Positions 13,446 through 23,018 of a stretch of DNA of 64,000 nucleotides are shown here, piece by piece. The DNA comes from JAOUEA01 sp963825685 (GTDB lineage Bacteria; Actinomycetota; UBA4738; HRBIN12). Position 1 is the first letter of the stretch. Each line of letters begins with the position of its first letter. The position numbers and the translations under genes were made by a program. Location of the stretch: the NCBI GenBank assembly GCA_963825685.1, contig CAWGUD010000021.1, forward strand, positions 1-64,000. The letters run 5' to 3'. Below the pieces are notes generated by a model. It was not told where the DNA came from. It made no database searches and saw only the letters and a program-made list of their open reading frames with translations.

Positions 13446-14366
13446 TCAAGCGGCGCCGAAGAGGCGGAGCAGCAGCGCCTTCTGGGTGTGGAGGCGGTTC
13501 TCGGCCTGGTCCCAGACGGCCGAGCGCGGACCGTCGATCACCTCGGCGGCGATCTCCTGGCCCCGGTGCGCCGGCAGGCAGTGGAGCACCACCACGTGCT
13601 CGGCGGCGGCCTCGACCAGGTCCTGGGTCACCTGGTAGGGCGTGAACACCAGCATCCGCTCGTCGGCCTCGGCTTCCTGCCCCATGCTGGCCCAGACGTC
13701 GGTGTACAGCACGTCGGCCCCACGTGCGGCCCCGAGCGGGTCGTTCGTCACCTCGGCCCCGCCGCCGGTCTCCTCCGCGATCTCGGAGGCACGTTGCACG
13801 ACCTGGGGGATCGGCTCGAACCCGGCGGGGGTCGCGACCCGCACCGTCATGCCCGCCTTGGCGCCGCCGAGCAGCAAGGAATGCGCGACGTTGTTCCCGT
13901 CACCGAGGAAGGTGAGGGTGCGGCCGCCCAGTGACCCGAGGCGTTCACGCATCGTGAGCAGGTCGGCGAGCGCCTGACACGGGTGTTCGAAGTCCGAGAG
14001 GGAGTTCACCACCGGCACGTCGGCGGCGCCGGCCATCACTTCGAGCCGCTCCTGCTCGAAGGTCCGCAGCACGATCGCATCGAGGTACCTCGACAGCACC
14101 CGCCCCGTGTCCTCGATCGTCTCGCCACGACCGAGCTGCAGCTCGCTCGATGAGAGCACGACCGGATGGGCGCCGAGTTGCGCGACCCCGACCTCGAACG
14201 AGACCCTGGTGCGGGTGCTCGGTTTCTCGAACACCAGGCCGATCGATCGCCCGGCCAGCCGCCCCTCGTACGCCTCGGGCCGAGCCTTCACGTCGGCGGC
14301 CAGGTCGAGCAGGTCCTCGAGCTCCTTCGGGCTCAGATCGTCGACGGAGAGGTAGTCGTGCTCCAC
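13446..14366 (-). CDS. argF: Ornithine carbamoyltransferase
   Basis: This enzyme makes citrulline from ornithine and carbamoyl phosphate in arginine synthesis. From GTG 14366 the protein has 306 residues, the usual length. It shows the carbamoyl-phosphate loop STRTR (50-54), the HPCQALADL motif and the ornithine-site HCLPAHRG that separates OTCases from aspartate carbamoyltransferase. No other arg gene is nearby, so it is an isolated arginine gene between pheT and polX; it may draw carbamoyl phosphate from the carAB enzyme encoded in this window. A leaderless promoter seems likely. Confidence 0.95.
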   Translation of the reverse strand: MEHDYLSVDDLSPKELEDLLDLAADVKARPEAYEGRLAGRSIGLVFEKPSTRTRVSFEVGVAQLGAHPVVLSSSELQLGRGETIEDTGRVLSRYLDAIVLRTFEQERLEVMAGAADVPVVNSLSDFEHPCQALADLLTMRERLGSLGGRTLTFLGDGNNVAHSLLLGGAKAGMTVRVATPAGFEPIPQVVQRASEIAEETGGGAEVTNDPLGAARGADVLYTDVWASMGQEAEADERMLVFTPYQVTQDLVEAAAEHVVVLHCLPAHRGQEIAAEVIDGPRSAVWDQAENRLHTQKALLLRLFGAA

Positions 14367-14373
14367 GGCGCGG

Positions 14374-14379
14374 AGTCTA
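14374..14379 (-). promoter_or_regulatory. -10 element placing the argF transcript start at the GTG codon
   Basis: TAGACT on the minus strand ends seven bases before the argF GTG, so transcription would begin at or next to the start codon, a leaderless mRNA. No ribosome binding site precedes the GTG. The -35 region is not convincing. Confidence 0.45.
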
Positions 14380-14455
14380 TCGGCATCCACCGAAGCGGTG
14401 CCAGGGGACGGCCGTTCGGCTCCGACGGAGCGGCGGGCGGCGGCGCGGCGAGAAG

Positions 14456-16847
14456 TCAGCCCGATCGCAGCTCGGCGCCGAAGTCCCGTCGGAGCCGGTC
14501 GACGATCGCGGCGACGACGGGCTCCCCGTCCTCGCTCGTGAGCGTGCGATCGCGGGCTCGCAGCTCGAGCGCGAAGGCGAGGCTCTTGGTCCCCGGCTCG
14601 AGCGGAGGGCCCCGGAACACGTCGAACAACGTGCATCGGCCCAGGAGCTCGCCCGCCGCCTCCTCGATCGCCGTCTGGACCTCGCCGGCGACGGCGTCCT
14701 CGGCGACGATGAACGCGAGGTCGCGCCGGACGGGCGGGTACCGCGGCACGTCCTGCGCCACCACCGAGTCCGTCGCGACCGCCAACAGGTCGTCGAGCAC
14801 CAGCTCACAGACCGCCACGCGCCCCACGATCTCGTGGGCGCGAGCGATCCGCGGGTGCACCTCCCCCACCGCCCCGACGCTCGCATCGCCGACGAGCACC
14901 CGCGAGGAACGGCCGGGATGGAACGGGTGGCCGGGGGCATCGCCCAGGCGCCACCCGCGGACACCGAGCTCCGTCATCAGCGCGCCGAGCACCCCCGTCG
15001 CGTCGAGCGCGTCGTAGGGCCGTGGCTCGGCCGACCAATGCTCGTCGGCGGGGCCGGACAGGGCGAACGCCACGTGTTGACGCTCCGTGACGTCCTCGCC
15101 TTCGAGGCGGAAGACGGTGCCCGCCTCGAAGATCGAGACGTCGGCGACGCCCCATGCCTGGTTGCGGGCCGTCGCGCTCACGAGCCCCGGCAGGAGCCGC
15201 GTGCGGAGGAAGCCCTCGTCGGCTTGGAGCGGGTTCGCGACGGGCACCGGTTCGACGTCGCCGCTCATCGCGAGATCCTCGGCCGACGCGAACGTCATGA
15301 GCTGAACCTCTCGGAGCCCGCATCGGACGAGGCCGTCGACCGCCCGCATCCGGAACCGGTAGGACTCGGGAACCCCTCCGGCCTGTCCGGTCGGCGGCAC
15401 GCGCATGCCGATCCGCTCGTACCCGAGCACCCGCGCGACCTCCTCGATCAGGTCGACCTCCCGCTCGATGTCCACGCGATGCCCGGGCACCTCGACCTCG
15501 AGGGCCACCGCATCGCCGTCGATCGGAGCGCGATGCGCCATGCGGAGTCGGTCGAAGACGCCTTCGGCATCGGCTCGGCTCACGTCGTACGCGAGCAGCG
15601 TCGATGCCCGCGCGGGGCGGATCGACACCCACCGGCGTGGCGGCGTGCCTCCGTCCTCGGCGATGCCGCTCGAGACCACGCCACCCGCCCACGCCGCCAT
15701 CAGCTGCGCCCCCCGGGCCGCCCCCGCCTCGAGGGCCTCGGGATCGCTGCCCCGCTCGAATCGATGTGACGCCTCGGTGTGCAGGTCGAGACGGCGCGCC
15801 GTGCGCAGGATGCCCGTGCGGGTGAACGACGCCGACTCGAGCAGGACGTCGACGGTGTCATCGGCGACCTCCGAGGTCGCGCCTCCCATCACCCCCGCGA
15901 TCGCCACCGGCCGTTCGACGTCACAGATCAGGAGATCGCCCTCACCCATCGTCCGATCGACGCCGTCGAGCGTGCGCAGGGACTCGCCGTCGGCGGCGCG
16001 CCGCACCACGATGCCGGGTCCCTCGAGCCTGTGCAGGTCGAAGGCGTGCAGCGGCTGTCCGATCTCCAGCATCGCGTAGTTCGTGGCGTCGACGACCGCA
16101 GAGATCGGCCGCATGCCACACGCGGTCAGGCGAGCCTGGGCGCGGATCGGCGTCGTTCCCCCGGTGATGCCTCGGATCACCCGGGCCACGTATCGGGGGC
16201 ATCCGTCGAGCGCGTCGATGCGGATCGTCGCGACGTCCCGCCGCCCGCTCTTCCGATTCCTCGAGCGGCGGTAGGGGGTCGACGAGGGGCGTGCCCGTGA
16301 GGGCCGAGACCTCGCGCGCCACCCCGATCACGCTGAGGAAGTCCGGTCGATTCGGTTCCACCTCGATGTCGAGGACCTCGTCGTCGAGGCCGAGCGCGGT
16401 GACGAGGTCCTCCCCCGGTGAGACGGCCTCCGTGTTCAGCACGAGGATGCCGGTGTGCACGTCGGCGATCGCGAGCTCCCGCGACGAGCACAGCATGCCG
16501 TTCGAGACGACGCCCCCCATGTCCCGGGGGGCGAGCGGGTCGGGAAGCACGGGCACGCGCGCACCGGGACGCGCCCAGGGCACCAGATCTCCCGCCTCGT
16601 AGTTGCGGATGCCGGCGCACACGACATGCTCCCCCGTGCCGTCGTCGACGGTGACGACCGTGAGCTTCTGCGAGTTCGGGTGGTCGTCCACCTTCACGAC
16701 GCGGGCGACGACCACCCCCTGCACACCGCTCCACGGCCGGAGCACCTCCTCGACCTTCACGCCGTGCAGGGTCAACCGTTCCGCGAGGGCTTCCGCCGTG
16801 TGCTCGGTCGGGCAGAACTCCCGCAGCCACGACCAGACGATCCTCAT
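14456..16847 (-). CDS. pheT: Phenylalanyl-tRNA synthetase beta subunit (one apparent frameshift)
   Basis: This is the large subunit of the alpha2-beta2 synthetase. Domains in order are an N-terminal EMAP/tRNA-binding OB fold (VVVARVVKVDDHPNSQKLTV), the B3/B4 editing region with VVDATNYAMLEIGQPLHAFD, the B5 segment (GYERIGMRVPP), the catalytic-like core and a C-terminal anticodon-binding FDX-ACB domain (PRYPPVRRDLAFIV). The ATG at 16847 overlaps the pheS stop as ATGA. Near 16237, in a run of three Gs on the coding strand, one extra base breaks the frame; skipping it gives VATIRIDALDGCPRYVARVI, exactly as in PheT, for 796 residues. Confidence 0.92.
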
Positions 16848-17899
16848 ACGACCCCCTGGAACTGCTCCAACAGGCGCACGTCGCCGTCGACGAGCAAGCG
16901 GATGTCGGAGATCTCGTACCTGAGCAGGGCCACCCGCTCGATGCCGAGCCCGAACGCGAACCCCGTATAACGCTCCGGGTCGTACCCGCAGTTCTCGAGG
17001 ACCACCGGGTGCACCATGCCGGCGCCGAGCAGCTCGATCCATCCGGTGCCGCAGACGCGACAGCCGGCTCCATCGCAGCGGAAGCACGAGACCCCGACCT
17101 CGCAGCCCGGTTCCACGAACGGGAAGAACGCGGGGCCCAGCCTGATACGGCGCCGCTCACCGAACATCGCCTTCACGAACACATCGAGGGTGCCCTTGAG
17201 GTCGGCGAAGGTGATGCCTTCGTCGACCGCCAATCCCTCGATCTGCTGGAAGACGGGCAGGTGGGTCGGGTCGGGGGTCTCGCGGCGGTAGACGCGACCG
17301 GGGGCCACCACGAAGACGGGCGGCGGCTGCGACTGCATCGTGCGGATCTGCACCGCCGAGGTCTCGGTGCGCAGCAGGAGCTCCGGCCTTCCCGGCACGT
17401 TCACGTAGAGGGAATCCTTCATCGTGCGGGCCGGGTGATCGGGGGGGATGTTCAGCGCCTGGAAGTTGTGCCAGTCGTCCTCGACCTCGGGCCCCTCGGC
17501 GACGCGGAAGCCGAGGCTCGTGAACACCTCGACGGCCTCGCGCTCGACGATCGTGAGGGGATGGAACGAACCCACCCGCGGCGACCGGCCGGGCAACGAC
17601 ATGTCCAGTCGATCGGCTTCGAGCAGGGCGTCTTCCGCCAGGTGCTCGAGGAACTCAGCTCGGACGGCGAGGGCATCCTGCAGAACCCCCCGAACCTCGT
17701 TCGCCGCCTGTCCCACGCGCTTGCGGTCGTCAGGCGGCAGCGCGCCCAGCGACTTCTGGACCGCGCTGAACGGGGACCTGCGGCCCATGACCTCGACCTG
17801 GGCCGCCTCGAGCTCATCCAGCGTCGCGGCGGCCTCGATCAGGTCGAGACCGCGACCACGCTCGAGCTCGAGCGAACGAAGCATCTCCTCGGGGTCCAT
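16844..17899 (-). CDS. pheS: Phenylalanyl-tRNA synthetase alpha subunit
   Basis: This is the catalytic subunit, a class II synthetase of 351 residues. It has the N-terminal coiled-coil tRNA arm, motif 2 (GRVYRRETPDPTHLPVFQQ), and motif 3 (YTGFAFGLGIERVALLRY). A cysteine cluster CFRCDGAGCRVCGTGW near residue 275 resembles the putative zinc knuckle found in PheS of several phyla. It lies downstream of infC-rpmI-rplT and the SpoU-kinase fusion, and its stop overlaps pheT (ATGA), as expected for subunits made in equal amounts. Confidence 0.96.
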   Translation of the reverse strand: MDPEEMLRSLELERGRGLDLIEAAATLDELEAAQVEVMGRRSPFSAVQKSLGALPPDDRKRVGQAANEVRGVLQDALAVRAEFLEHLAEDALLEADRLDMSLPGRSPRVGSFHPLTIVEREAVEVFTSLGFRVAEGPEVEDDWHNFQALNIPPDHPARTMKDSLYVNVPGRPELLLRTETSAVQIRTMQSQPPPVFVVAPGRVYRRETPDPTHLPVFQQIEGLAVDEGITFADLKGTLDVFVKAMFGERRRIRLGPAFFPFVEPGCEVGVSCFRCDGAGCRVCGTGWIELLGAGMVHPVVLENCGYDPERYTGFAFGLGIERVALLRYEISDIRLLVDGDVRLLEQFQGVV

Positions 17900-17950
17900 C
17901 AGGGGCCTGAGTCTACCGGCCGGTCGCGAGCCGACGGTGCGCGCGAAGGG

Positions 17951-19405
17951 TCACGCCGACGGCGCGTCGGGCCCCGCGGGAAGCTCGAGGTGGAACACGA
18001 GACGGCCGCCCTCGACCGAACCCCAGCAGCGCCCCCCCTGGGCCTCGGCCACGCCTCGCGCGACGAACAGCCCGATCTTGCTGCCGGCTCCCTCCCCCGG
18101 GCGTCGAGGCAGGAAGAGCGCGTCCGCCTCTTCGTCGGTGAGATCGGAGGCCGACCTCGAGGCACGGAGCAGCAACGTCGTTCCCCGCATCTCACCGTCG
18201 ACGACGATGGGTCCCTCGCTCCCCCACCACACGAGCGATCCGAAGAACGCCTGGACCGTCGTCTTCAGCCGGGCGGGATCCGCGAAGACGACACCCACCC
18301 GGCCGACCCACTCGACCTCCGGGTGGTCGGGATCCCTCCGCTGCGCCTGGGCGACGCTCATGACGAGGTCACCGACGTCGACCTGCTCCCGGAAGACCTC
18401 GAGCGTGCCGCCGACCACCCGGGCGGCATCGACGAGCATCCTCAAGATGGTGTCCATGCGGTCCGCGTCATGCACGATGCCTTGCAGCATCAAGGCCCGC
18501 TGTTCCTCGGTCATCGCGTTCCACCGCCGCTCGAGCGCGTATCCGAACCCCTTCATCGCCGTGAGCGGCGAGCGGATGTCGTGGGCGGCTGACGCCACGA
18601 TGTTCTCGAGGGCCTCGCCCGCCCGCAGACGGCGTCGTTGCCACTCGAACAGACACACCGTGGCCGCGGCAGCGAGGTTCAGCGATTCCGCCCGGCCGGA
18701 CTGAGGGACGCGGACCACGGCGTCGGCGACCGCCACGACGTCGCCGGGAAGTCCTTGCGCCTCGTTGCCGAACACGAAGATCACGGGGCCCGACACGTCG
18801 GTGTCATAGAGATCGGCCGCGCCCTCGGCGGCCATCGCGAGCACTCGGGCGCCGCGCTCCTTGGCCCGCTCGATCGTCTCGATCGTCGAGGCTCCCCGGA
18901 CGATCGGCAGATGGAACACCGATCCCGCTGAGGCACGGGCGGTCTTGGGGTTGTAGACGTCGACCGAGGTCTCGGAGAACACCACCCCGCCGGCGCCTGC
19001 CGCATCGGCGGATCGCAGCACGGTGCCCGCGTTGCCGGGGTCACGGATCTCGTGCAGCAGGGCGATGCACCCGTCGTCCTCGGTGAAGGCGGTGTCGAGG
19101 AGGCTCTCCAACCCCACGTCGAGGAAGCTCGCGACCCCGACGACCGCCTGCGGGGTGGCGGTGGAGGCCAGGCGACGGACTACGTCGTCGGCGACGTGAT
19201 GCGTCTCGACCCCGGCCTGTCGCGCTCGCACGGCGAGCGGGTCGAGATCATCGGTCGTGAACAGGATCTCGAGCCGCCCTGCGTCGAGAGCCTCGCCGAC
19301 CACCTGGGCGCCCTCGAGCAGGAACCGCCGCGCGTCCTCTCGGAAGGCGCGCTTGCGCAGACGCGCGGCGTTCGCGACCTTGGGGTTCTTGGCGGACGTC
19401 AGCAC
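17951..19405 (-). CDS. SpoU/TrmH-family RNA 2'-O-methyltransferase fused to a histidine-kinase-like module
   Basis: This is one uninterrupted 484-residue frame with two unrelated halves. Residues 1-256 form a SpoU/TrmH methyltransferase: an N-terminal substrate-binding part (LTSAKNPKVANAARLRKRAF) and knot motifs HEIRDPGNAGTVLR (118-131), VFGNEAQGLP (211-220) and SLNLAAAATV (241-250). Residues about 264-330 are a HisKA-like helical pair with the H-box AAHDIRSPLTAMKG (H275), and 335-476 a HATPase-like domain ending in GAGSKIGLFVARGVAEAQGG (439-458). The kinase N-box Asn and the DxGxG box are not recognisable, so ATP binding may be weak or lost. No sensor domain is present. It lies between rplT and pheS. 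A stop codon lost by sequence error is the main alternative. Confidence 0.8.
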   Translation of the reverse strand: MLTSAKNPKVANAARLRKRAFREDARRFLLEGAQVVGEALDAGRLEILFTTDDLDPLAVRARQAGVETHHVADDVVRRLASTATPQAVVGVASFLDVGLESLLDTAFTEDDGCIALLHEIRDPGNAGTVLRSADAAGAGGVVFSETSVDVYNPKTARASAGSVFHLPIVRGASTIETIERAKERGARVLAMAAEGAADLYDTDVSGPVIFVFGNEAQGLPGDVVAVADAVVRVPQSGRAESLNLAAAATVCLFEWQRRRLRAGEALENIVASAAHDIRSPLTAMKGFGYALERRWNAMTEEQRALMLQGIVHDADRMDTILRMLVDAARVVGGTLEVFREQVDVGDLVMSVAQAQRRDPDHPEVEWVGRVGVVFADPARLKTTVQAFFGSLVWWGSEGPIVVDGEMRGTTLLLRASRSASDLTDEEADALFLPRRPGEGAGSKIGLFVARGVAEAQGGRCWGSVEGGRLVFHLELPAGPDAPSA

Positions 19406-19430
19406 CGGGTGCCTCTCCGCCGGTGCGACC

Positions 19431-19793
19431 TCAGGCCGCGGCGGAGGCGGCCTTCGCCTGCTCGACGAGCGCGGCGAACGCGGTGGGGTCGTTCACGGCC
19501 ATGTCGGCCAGGATCTTGCGGTCGAGCTCGACGCCCGCGAGCTTCAGACCGTTGATGAATCGTGAGTACGACATGCCGTGCGGCCGGACAGCCGCATTGA
19601 TGCGGGCGATCCACAGCCTCCGGAACTGCGCCTTGCGGTCGCGGCGGTCGCGGTAGGCGTACATGCCCGAGTGCATGACCTGCTCTTTGGCGGCGCGATA
19701 CCGCTTGCGCCGGGTCCCGGTGTAGCCCTTGGCCTGCTCGAGCACCGCACGGCGCTTCTTCTTCGCGTGGACCGATCGCTTCACTCGCGCCAT
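19431..19793 (-). CDS. rplT: 50S ribosomal protein L20
   Basis: The 120-residue basic protein binds 23S rRNA early in large-subunit assembly. It has the hallmark opening MARVKRSVHAKKKRRAVLEQ, the long Arg/Lys helix (GTRRKRYRAAKEQVMHSGMY) and the globular part (FRRLWIARINAAVRPHGMSY). It is the third gene of the conserved infC-rpmI-rplT operon, three bases after rpmI. Confidence 0.98.
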   Translation of the reverse strand: MARVKRSVHAKKKRRAVLEQAKGYTGTRRKRYRAAKEQVMHSGMYAYRDRRDRKAQFRRLWIARINAAVRPHGMSYSRFINGLKLAGVELDRKILADMAVNDPTAFAALVEQAKAASAAA

Positions 19794-19796
19794 GAC

Positions 19797-19991
19797 TCAG
19801 GCCTTCCCCAGCAGCCGCTTGATCTTCTTCTTCTCTGCCGTGACCTCCGACATGCCCTCGACGCGGCGACGCTGACCGCCGCTCTTCTTCGTGAGCATGT
19901 GGTTGCCGGTGGCCTTGCGGTGCAGCACCTTGCCCTTGCGCGTCACGCGGAAGCGCTTGGTGGTGGCGCTGTGACTCTTCATCTTCGGCAT
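19797..19991 (-). CDS. rpmI: 50S ribosomal protein L35
   Basis: The 64-residue L35 has the typical MPKMKSHSATTKRFRVTRKG opening and a lysine-rich body with HMLTKKSGGQRRR. Length and position between infC and rplT are canonical; the gap to infC is four bases, so the operon is probably translationally coupled. Confidence 0.98.
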   Translation of the reverse strand: MPKMKSHSATTKRFRVTRKGKVLHRKATGNHMLTKKSGGQRRRVEGMSEVTAEKKKIKRLLGKA

Positions 19992-19995
19992 CGCG

Positions 19996-20721
<726 letters not shown>

Positions 20722-20748
20722 CCCGCATCACCTCCTATAGACGAACGA

Positions 20749-20768
20749 GCACCGGGCAGGCCCGGTGC
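20749..20768 (-). promoter_or_regulatory. Hairpin in the infC leader
   Basis: GCACCGGG (minus strand) pairs with CCCGGTGC across a four-base loop, 8 bp in all. It lies between the infC promoter and the ribosome binding site, so it could take part in autoregulation by IF-3 or L20, but no known leader family was recognised. Confidence 0.4.
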
Positions 20769-20803
20769 ATGGCGAACACACGTGCGTGCACTTCTGGCCG
20801 GGA

Positions 20804-20833
20804 AGTATAGGGGTCGGAGCCGGGGGATGTCGA
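20804..20833 (-). promoter_or_regulatory. infC operon promoter
   Basis: TCGACA (20828-20833) and TATACT (20804-20809) are separated by 18 bases on the minus strand. The predicted transcript leader before infC is about 75 bases. It would drive infC-rpmI-rplT and probably the fusion gene and pheST. Confidence 0.65.
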
Positions 20834-20852
20834 CGAGCGACGACCAGGTCGC

Positions 20853-21203
20853 TCACCAATCCGGTTCGAGCGGGCGCCCGTACGCGTCCTCGAGACGTTG
20901 CGTGTCGTCCTCCATCGTGTATCCGTAGGCGATCTCGAGGATGCGTCCCCTCGATGCCCCTTCGCAGCGGATGCGGTGGGTCTCCTCGGCCGGGATCATG
21001 AACTCCTCCCCCGGCTGAGCCTCGACCACGCGATTGCCGATCTCGATCGTGAGCCCCGGGTCGAGCACCACCCACATCTCGTCGCGCATGCGGTGGAAGT
21101 GCACGCTCGTCTCGTGGCTCGGCTCGACGGTGATCACGCGAACCGACGACGGCTGGTTGAGCGCGTAGGTCGCCACCTTGCCCCACGGCTTGTCGACGAT
21201 CAT
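20853..21203 (-). CDS. Cupin-domain protein, mannose-6-phosphate isomerase type II-like
   Basis: The 116-residue single-domain cupin starts at ATG 21203 (MIVDKPWGKVATYALNQ), seven bases after GGAGG. KPWG is typical of the cupin half of bifunctional PMI/GDP-mannose pyrophosphorylase enzymes. Metal-binding positions are in ETSVHFHRMRDEMWVVL and ETHRIRC. As a stand-alone cupin it may be a sugar-phosphate isomerase or another metal enzyme; substrate is unknown. It lies downstream of ribH in the same orientation. Confidence 0.7.
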   Translation of the reverse strand: MIVDKPWGKVATYALNQPSSVRVITVEPSHETSVHFHRMRDEMWVVLDPGLTIEIGNRVVEAQPGEEFMIPAEETHRIRCEGASRGRILEIAYGYTMEDDTQRLEDAYGRPLEPDW

Positions 21204-21253
21204 CTGAGCACCTCCAGATCGGCGCTGCATCTGCCCCGCTCCGGGTCGACGGG

Positions 21254-21741
21254 TCATGGCCGCGCCGCCCTCCGACGTCGGGGAGGCGATCCAGCAGCCA
21301 CGCCATCTCGAGCGCCGCCTCGGCCGCCTCCCATCCCTTGTTCCCGTGCGCCCCGCCCGCCCTGGACTCGGCCTGCCCGAGATCGTCGGTCGCCAGCACC
21401 TCGAAGATCACGGGCACGCCGGTCTCCACGCCGACCTGCGCGATGCCTCGTGCGGCCTCGTTGGCCACGAGCTCGAAGTGCGCCGTCTCGCCACGGATCA
21501 CGGCCCCGAGACAGATGACGGCATCGTAGCGACCGGACCTCGCCATCCGGGAAGCCACGAGCGGGATCTCGAAGGCGCCCGGCACCCACGCGACGTCGAC
21601 GTTCTCACCAGGTACGCCGTGCTTGGCGAGCCCGGCGATCGCGCCCTCGACGAGCTTGCCGGTCACGATCTCGTTGAACCGGGCCGCGACGACGGCGACA
21701 CGCCGACCGGTCCCGTCATGCACGCCGACGAACGTGGTCAC
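21254..21741 (-). CDS. ribH: 6,7-dimethyl-8-ribityllumazine synthase (3' end disturbed)
   Basis: This enzyme condenses 5-amino-6-ribitylaminouracil with dihydroxybutanone phosphate and forms icosahedral capsids. Conserved pieces are VAARFNEIVTGKLVEGA, WVPGAFEIPLVASRMA, CLGAVIRGETAHFELVANEA and the catalytic-region sequence GNKGWEAAEAALEMA. Start is GTG 21741, overlapping the ribBA stop as GTGA. After residue about 155 the frame has no stop and would run through the cupin gene; a one-base shift near 21270-21290 gives a stop at 21254, the likely true end. Confidence 0.9.
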
Positions 21742-23018
21742 GCGCGAGCCCCCGCCTGGCCGGGCTCGGGTTCGGCCTCGGGGACGTCGAGCAGGTGCCC
21801 CATCTTCTCCTGCTTCGTCCGCAGGTACCCGATGTTCTCCGGCGTCGGCTCGATCTGCAACGGCAACCGTTCCTCGATCGCGAGACCGTACCCTTCGAGC
21901 CCTGCCCGCTTGTCGGGGTTGTTCGTGAGGAGCCGCATCGTCGTGACGCCGAGGTCCACGAGGATCTGTGCCCCGATGCCGTACTCACGCTGATCGGCGG
22001 GGAAGCCGAGCTCGATGTTCGCTTCCACCGTGTCGCGGCCCTGGTCCTGCAACTGATAGGCCCGCAGTTTGTGCGTGAGCCCGATCGCTCGCCCCTCGTG
22101 ACCGCGGACGTACAGCACGACCCCACGGCCCTCCTCCGCGATCATCTCGAGCGCACGATCGAGCTGCGCACCGCAGTCGCATCGCAGGGAGCCGAAGACG
22201 TCGCCCGTGAGGCACTCCGAGTGCACGCGCGTGAGGACCCCACGCCCGTCTCCGATGTCGCCCATCACGAGGGCCACGTGGGTGCGACCGTCGACCACGC
22301 TGTCGTACGCGTAGGACCGGAACTCTCCGTACGGGGTCGGGATCGTCGCCTCGGCCACCCGCTGCACGAGGACCTCCCGATGGCGCCGGTACTCGATCAG
22401 GTCCGCGATCGAGATCAGCGTCATGCCGTGCTCCTGCGCCACGCGGATCAGCTCAGGCATGCGGGCCATCGTGCCGTCCTCGTTCATCACCTCGCAGATC
22501 ACGCCGGCGGGGAACATGCCGGCCATCGTGGCCAGATCGACGGCCGCCTCGGTGTGTCCGGCGCGGCGCAGCACGCCGCCGTCCTTCGCCCTGAGCGGGA
22601 AGACGTGTCCGGGCTTCTGGAAGTCCCTCGGCACGACCTCGGGCTCGGTCACGGCCTTCGCCGTGATCGCCCGGTCGTGGGCGCTCGTGCCGGTCGTCGT
22701 GCCGTGGCGGAAGTCGATCGACACGGTGAACGCCGCCTCGTGGCCGTCGGTGGTGTCGGTGACCATCTGCGGGATGCCGAGTTCGTCCAGCCGCCACGCA
22801 GCGCACGGTAGACACACGATGCCGCGCCCGTGGGTGACCATGAAGTTCACGTCCTCGGGGGTACACGCCTCGGCGGCCATGATGAAGTCGCCCTCGTTCT
22901 CGCGGTCGGCGTCGTCGACGACCAGCACCATGCGTCCTCGGCGGATCTCCTCGACCGCCTCCGGGATCGTCGAGAAGATGGTGCGATCGATCCCGTCGCG
23001 GTTCCCGCTGTCATCCAT
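21738..23018 (-). CDS. ribBA: Bifunctional 3,4-dihydroxy-2-butanone 4-phosphate synthase / GTP cyclohydrolase II
   Basis: The enzyme supplies both starting blocks of riboflavin. The N-terminal RibB half has VVDDADRENEGDFIMAAE and SIDFRHGTTTGTSAHDRA; the C-terminal RibA half has HSECLTGDVFGSLRCDCGAQ with the zinc cysteines, RGHEGRAIGLTHKLRAYQLQ and DLGVTTMRLLTNNP. ATG 23018 (MDDSGNRDG) is preferred because GGAGGA lies seven bases before it; an ATG at 23033 is also possible. It overlaps the ribE end by 8 bases. 426 residues is normal. Confidence 0.96.
   Translation of the reverse strand: MDDSGNRDGIDRTIFSTIPEAVEEIRRGRMVLVVDDADRENEGDFIMAAEACTPEDVNFMVTHGRGIVCLPCAAWRLDELGIPQMVTDTTDGHEAAFTVSIDFRHGTTTGTSAHDRAITAKAVTEPEVVPRDFQKPGHVFPLRAKDGGVLRRAGHTEAAVDLATMAGMFPAGVICEVMNEDGTMARMPELIRVAQEHGMTLISIADLIEYRRHREVLVQRVAEATIPTPYGEFRSYAYDSVVDGRTHVALVMGDIGDGRGVLTRVHSECLTGDVFGSLRCDCGAQLDRALEMIAEEGRGVVLYVRGHEGRAIGLTHKLRAYQLQDQGRDTVEANIELGFPADQREYGIGAQILVDLGVTTMRLLTNNPDKRAGLEGYGLAIEERLPLQIEPTPENIGYLRTKQEKMGHLLDVPEAEPEPGQAGARA

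Noticed and set aside
11832..13934. A 700-residue plus-strand frame antisense to polX and argF
   Set aside because: Its His/Arg/Glu-rich composition is the usual shadow of a well-coding opposite strand, and polX and argF are complete.
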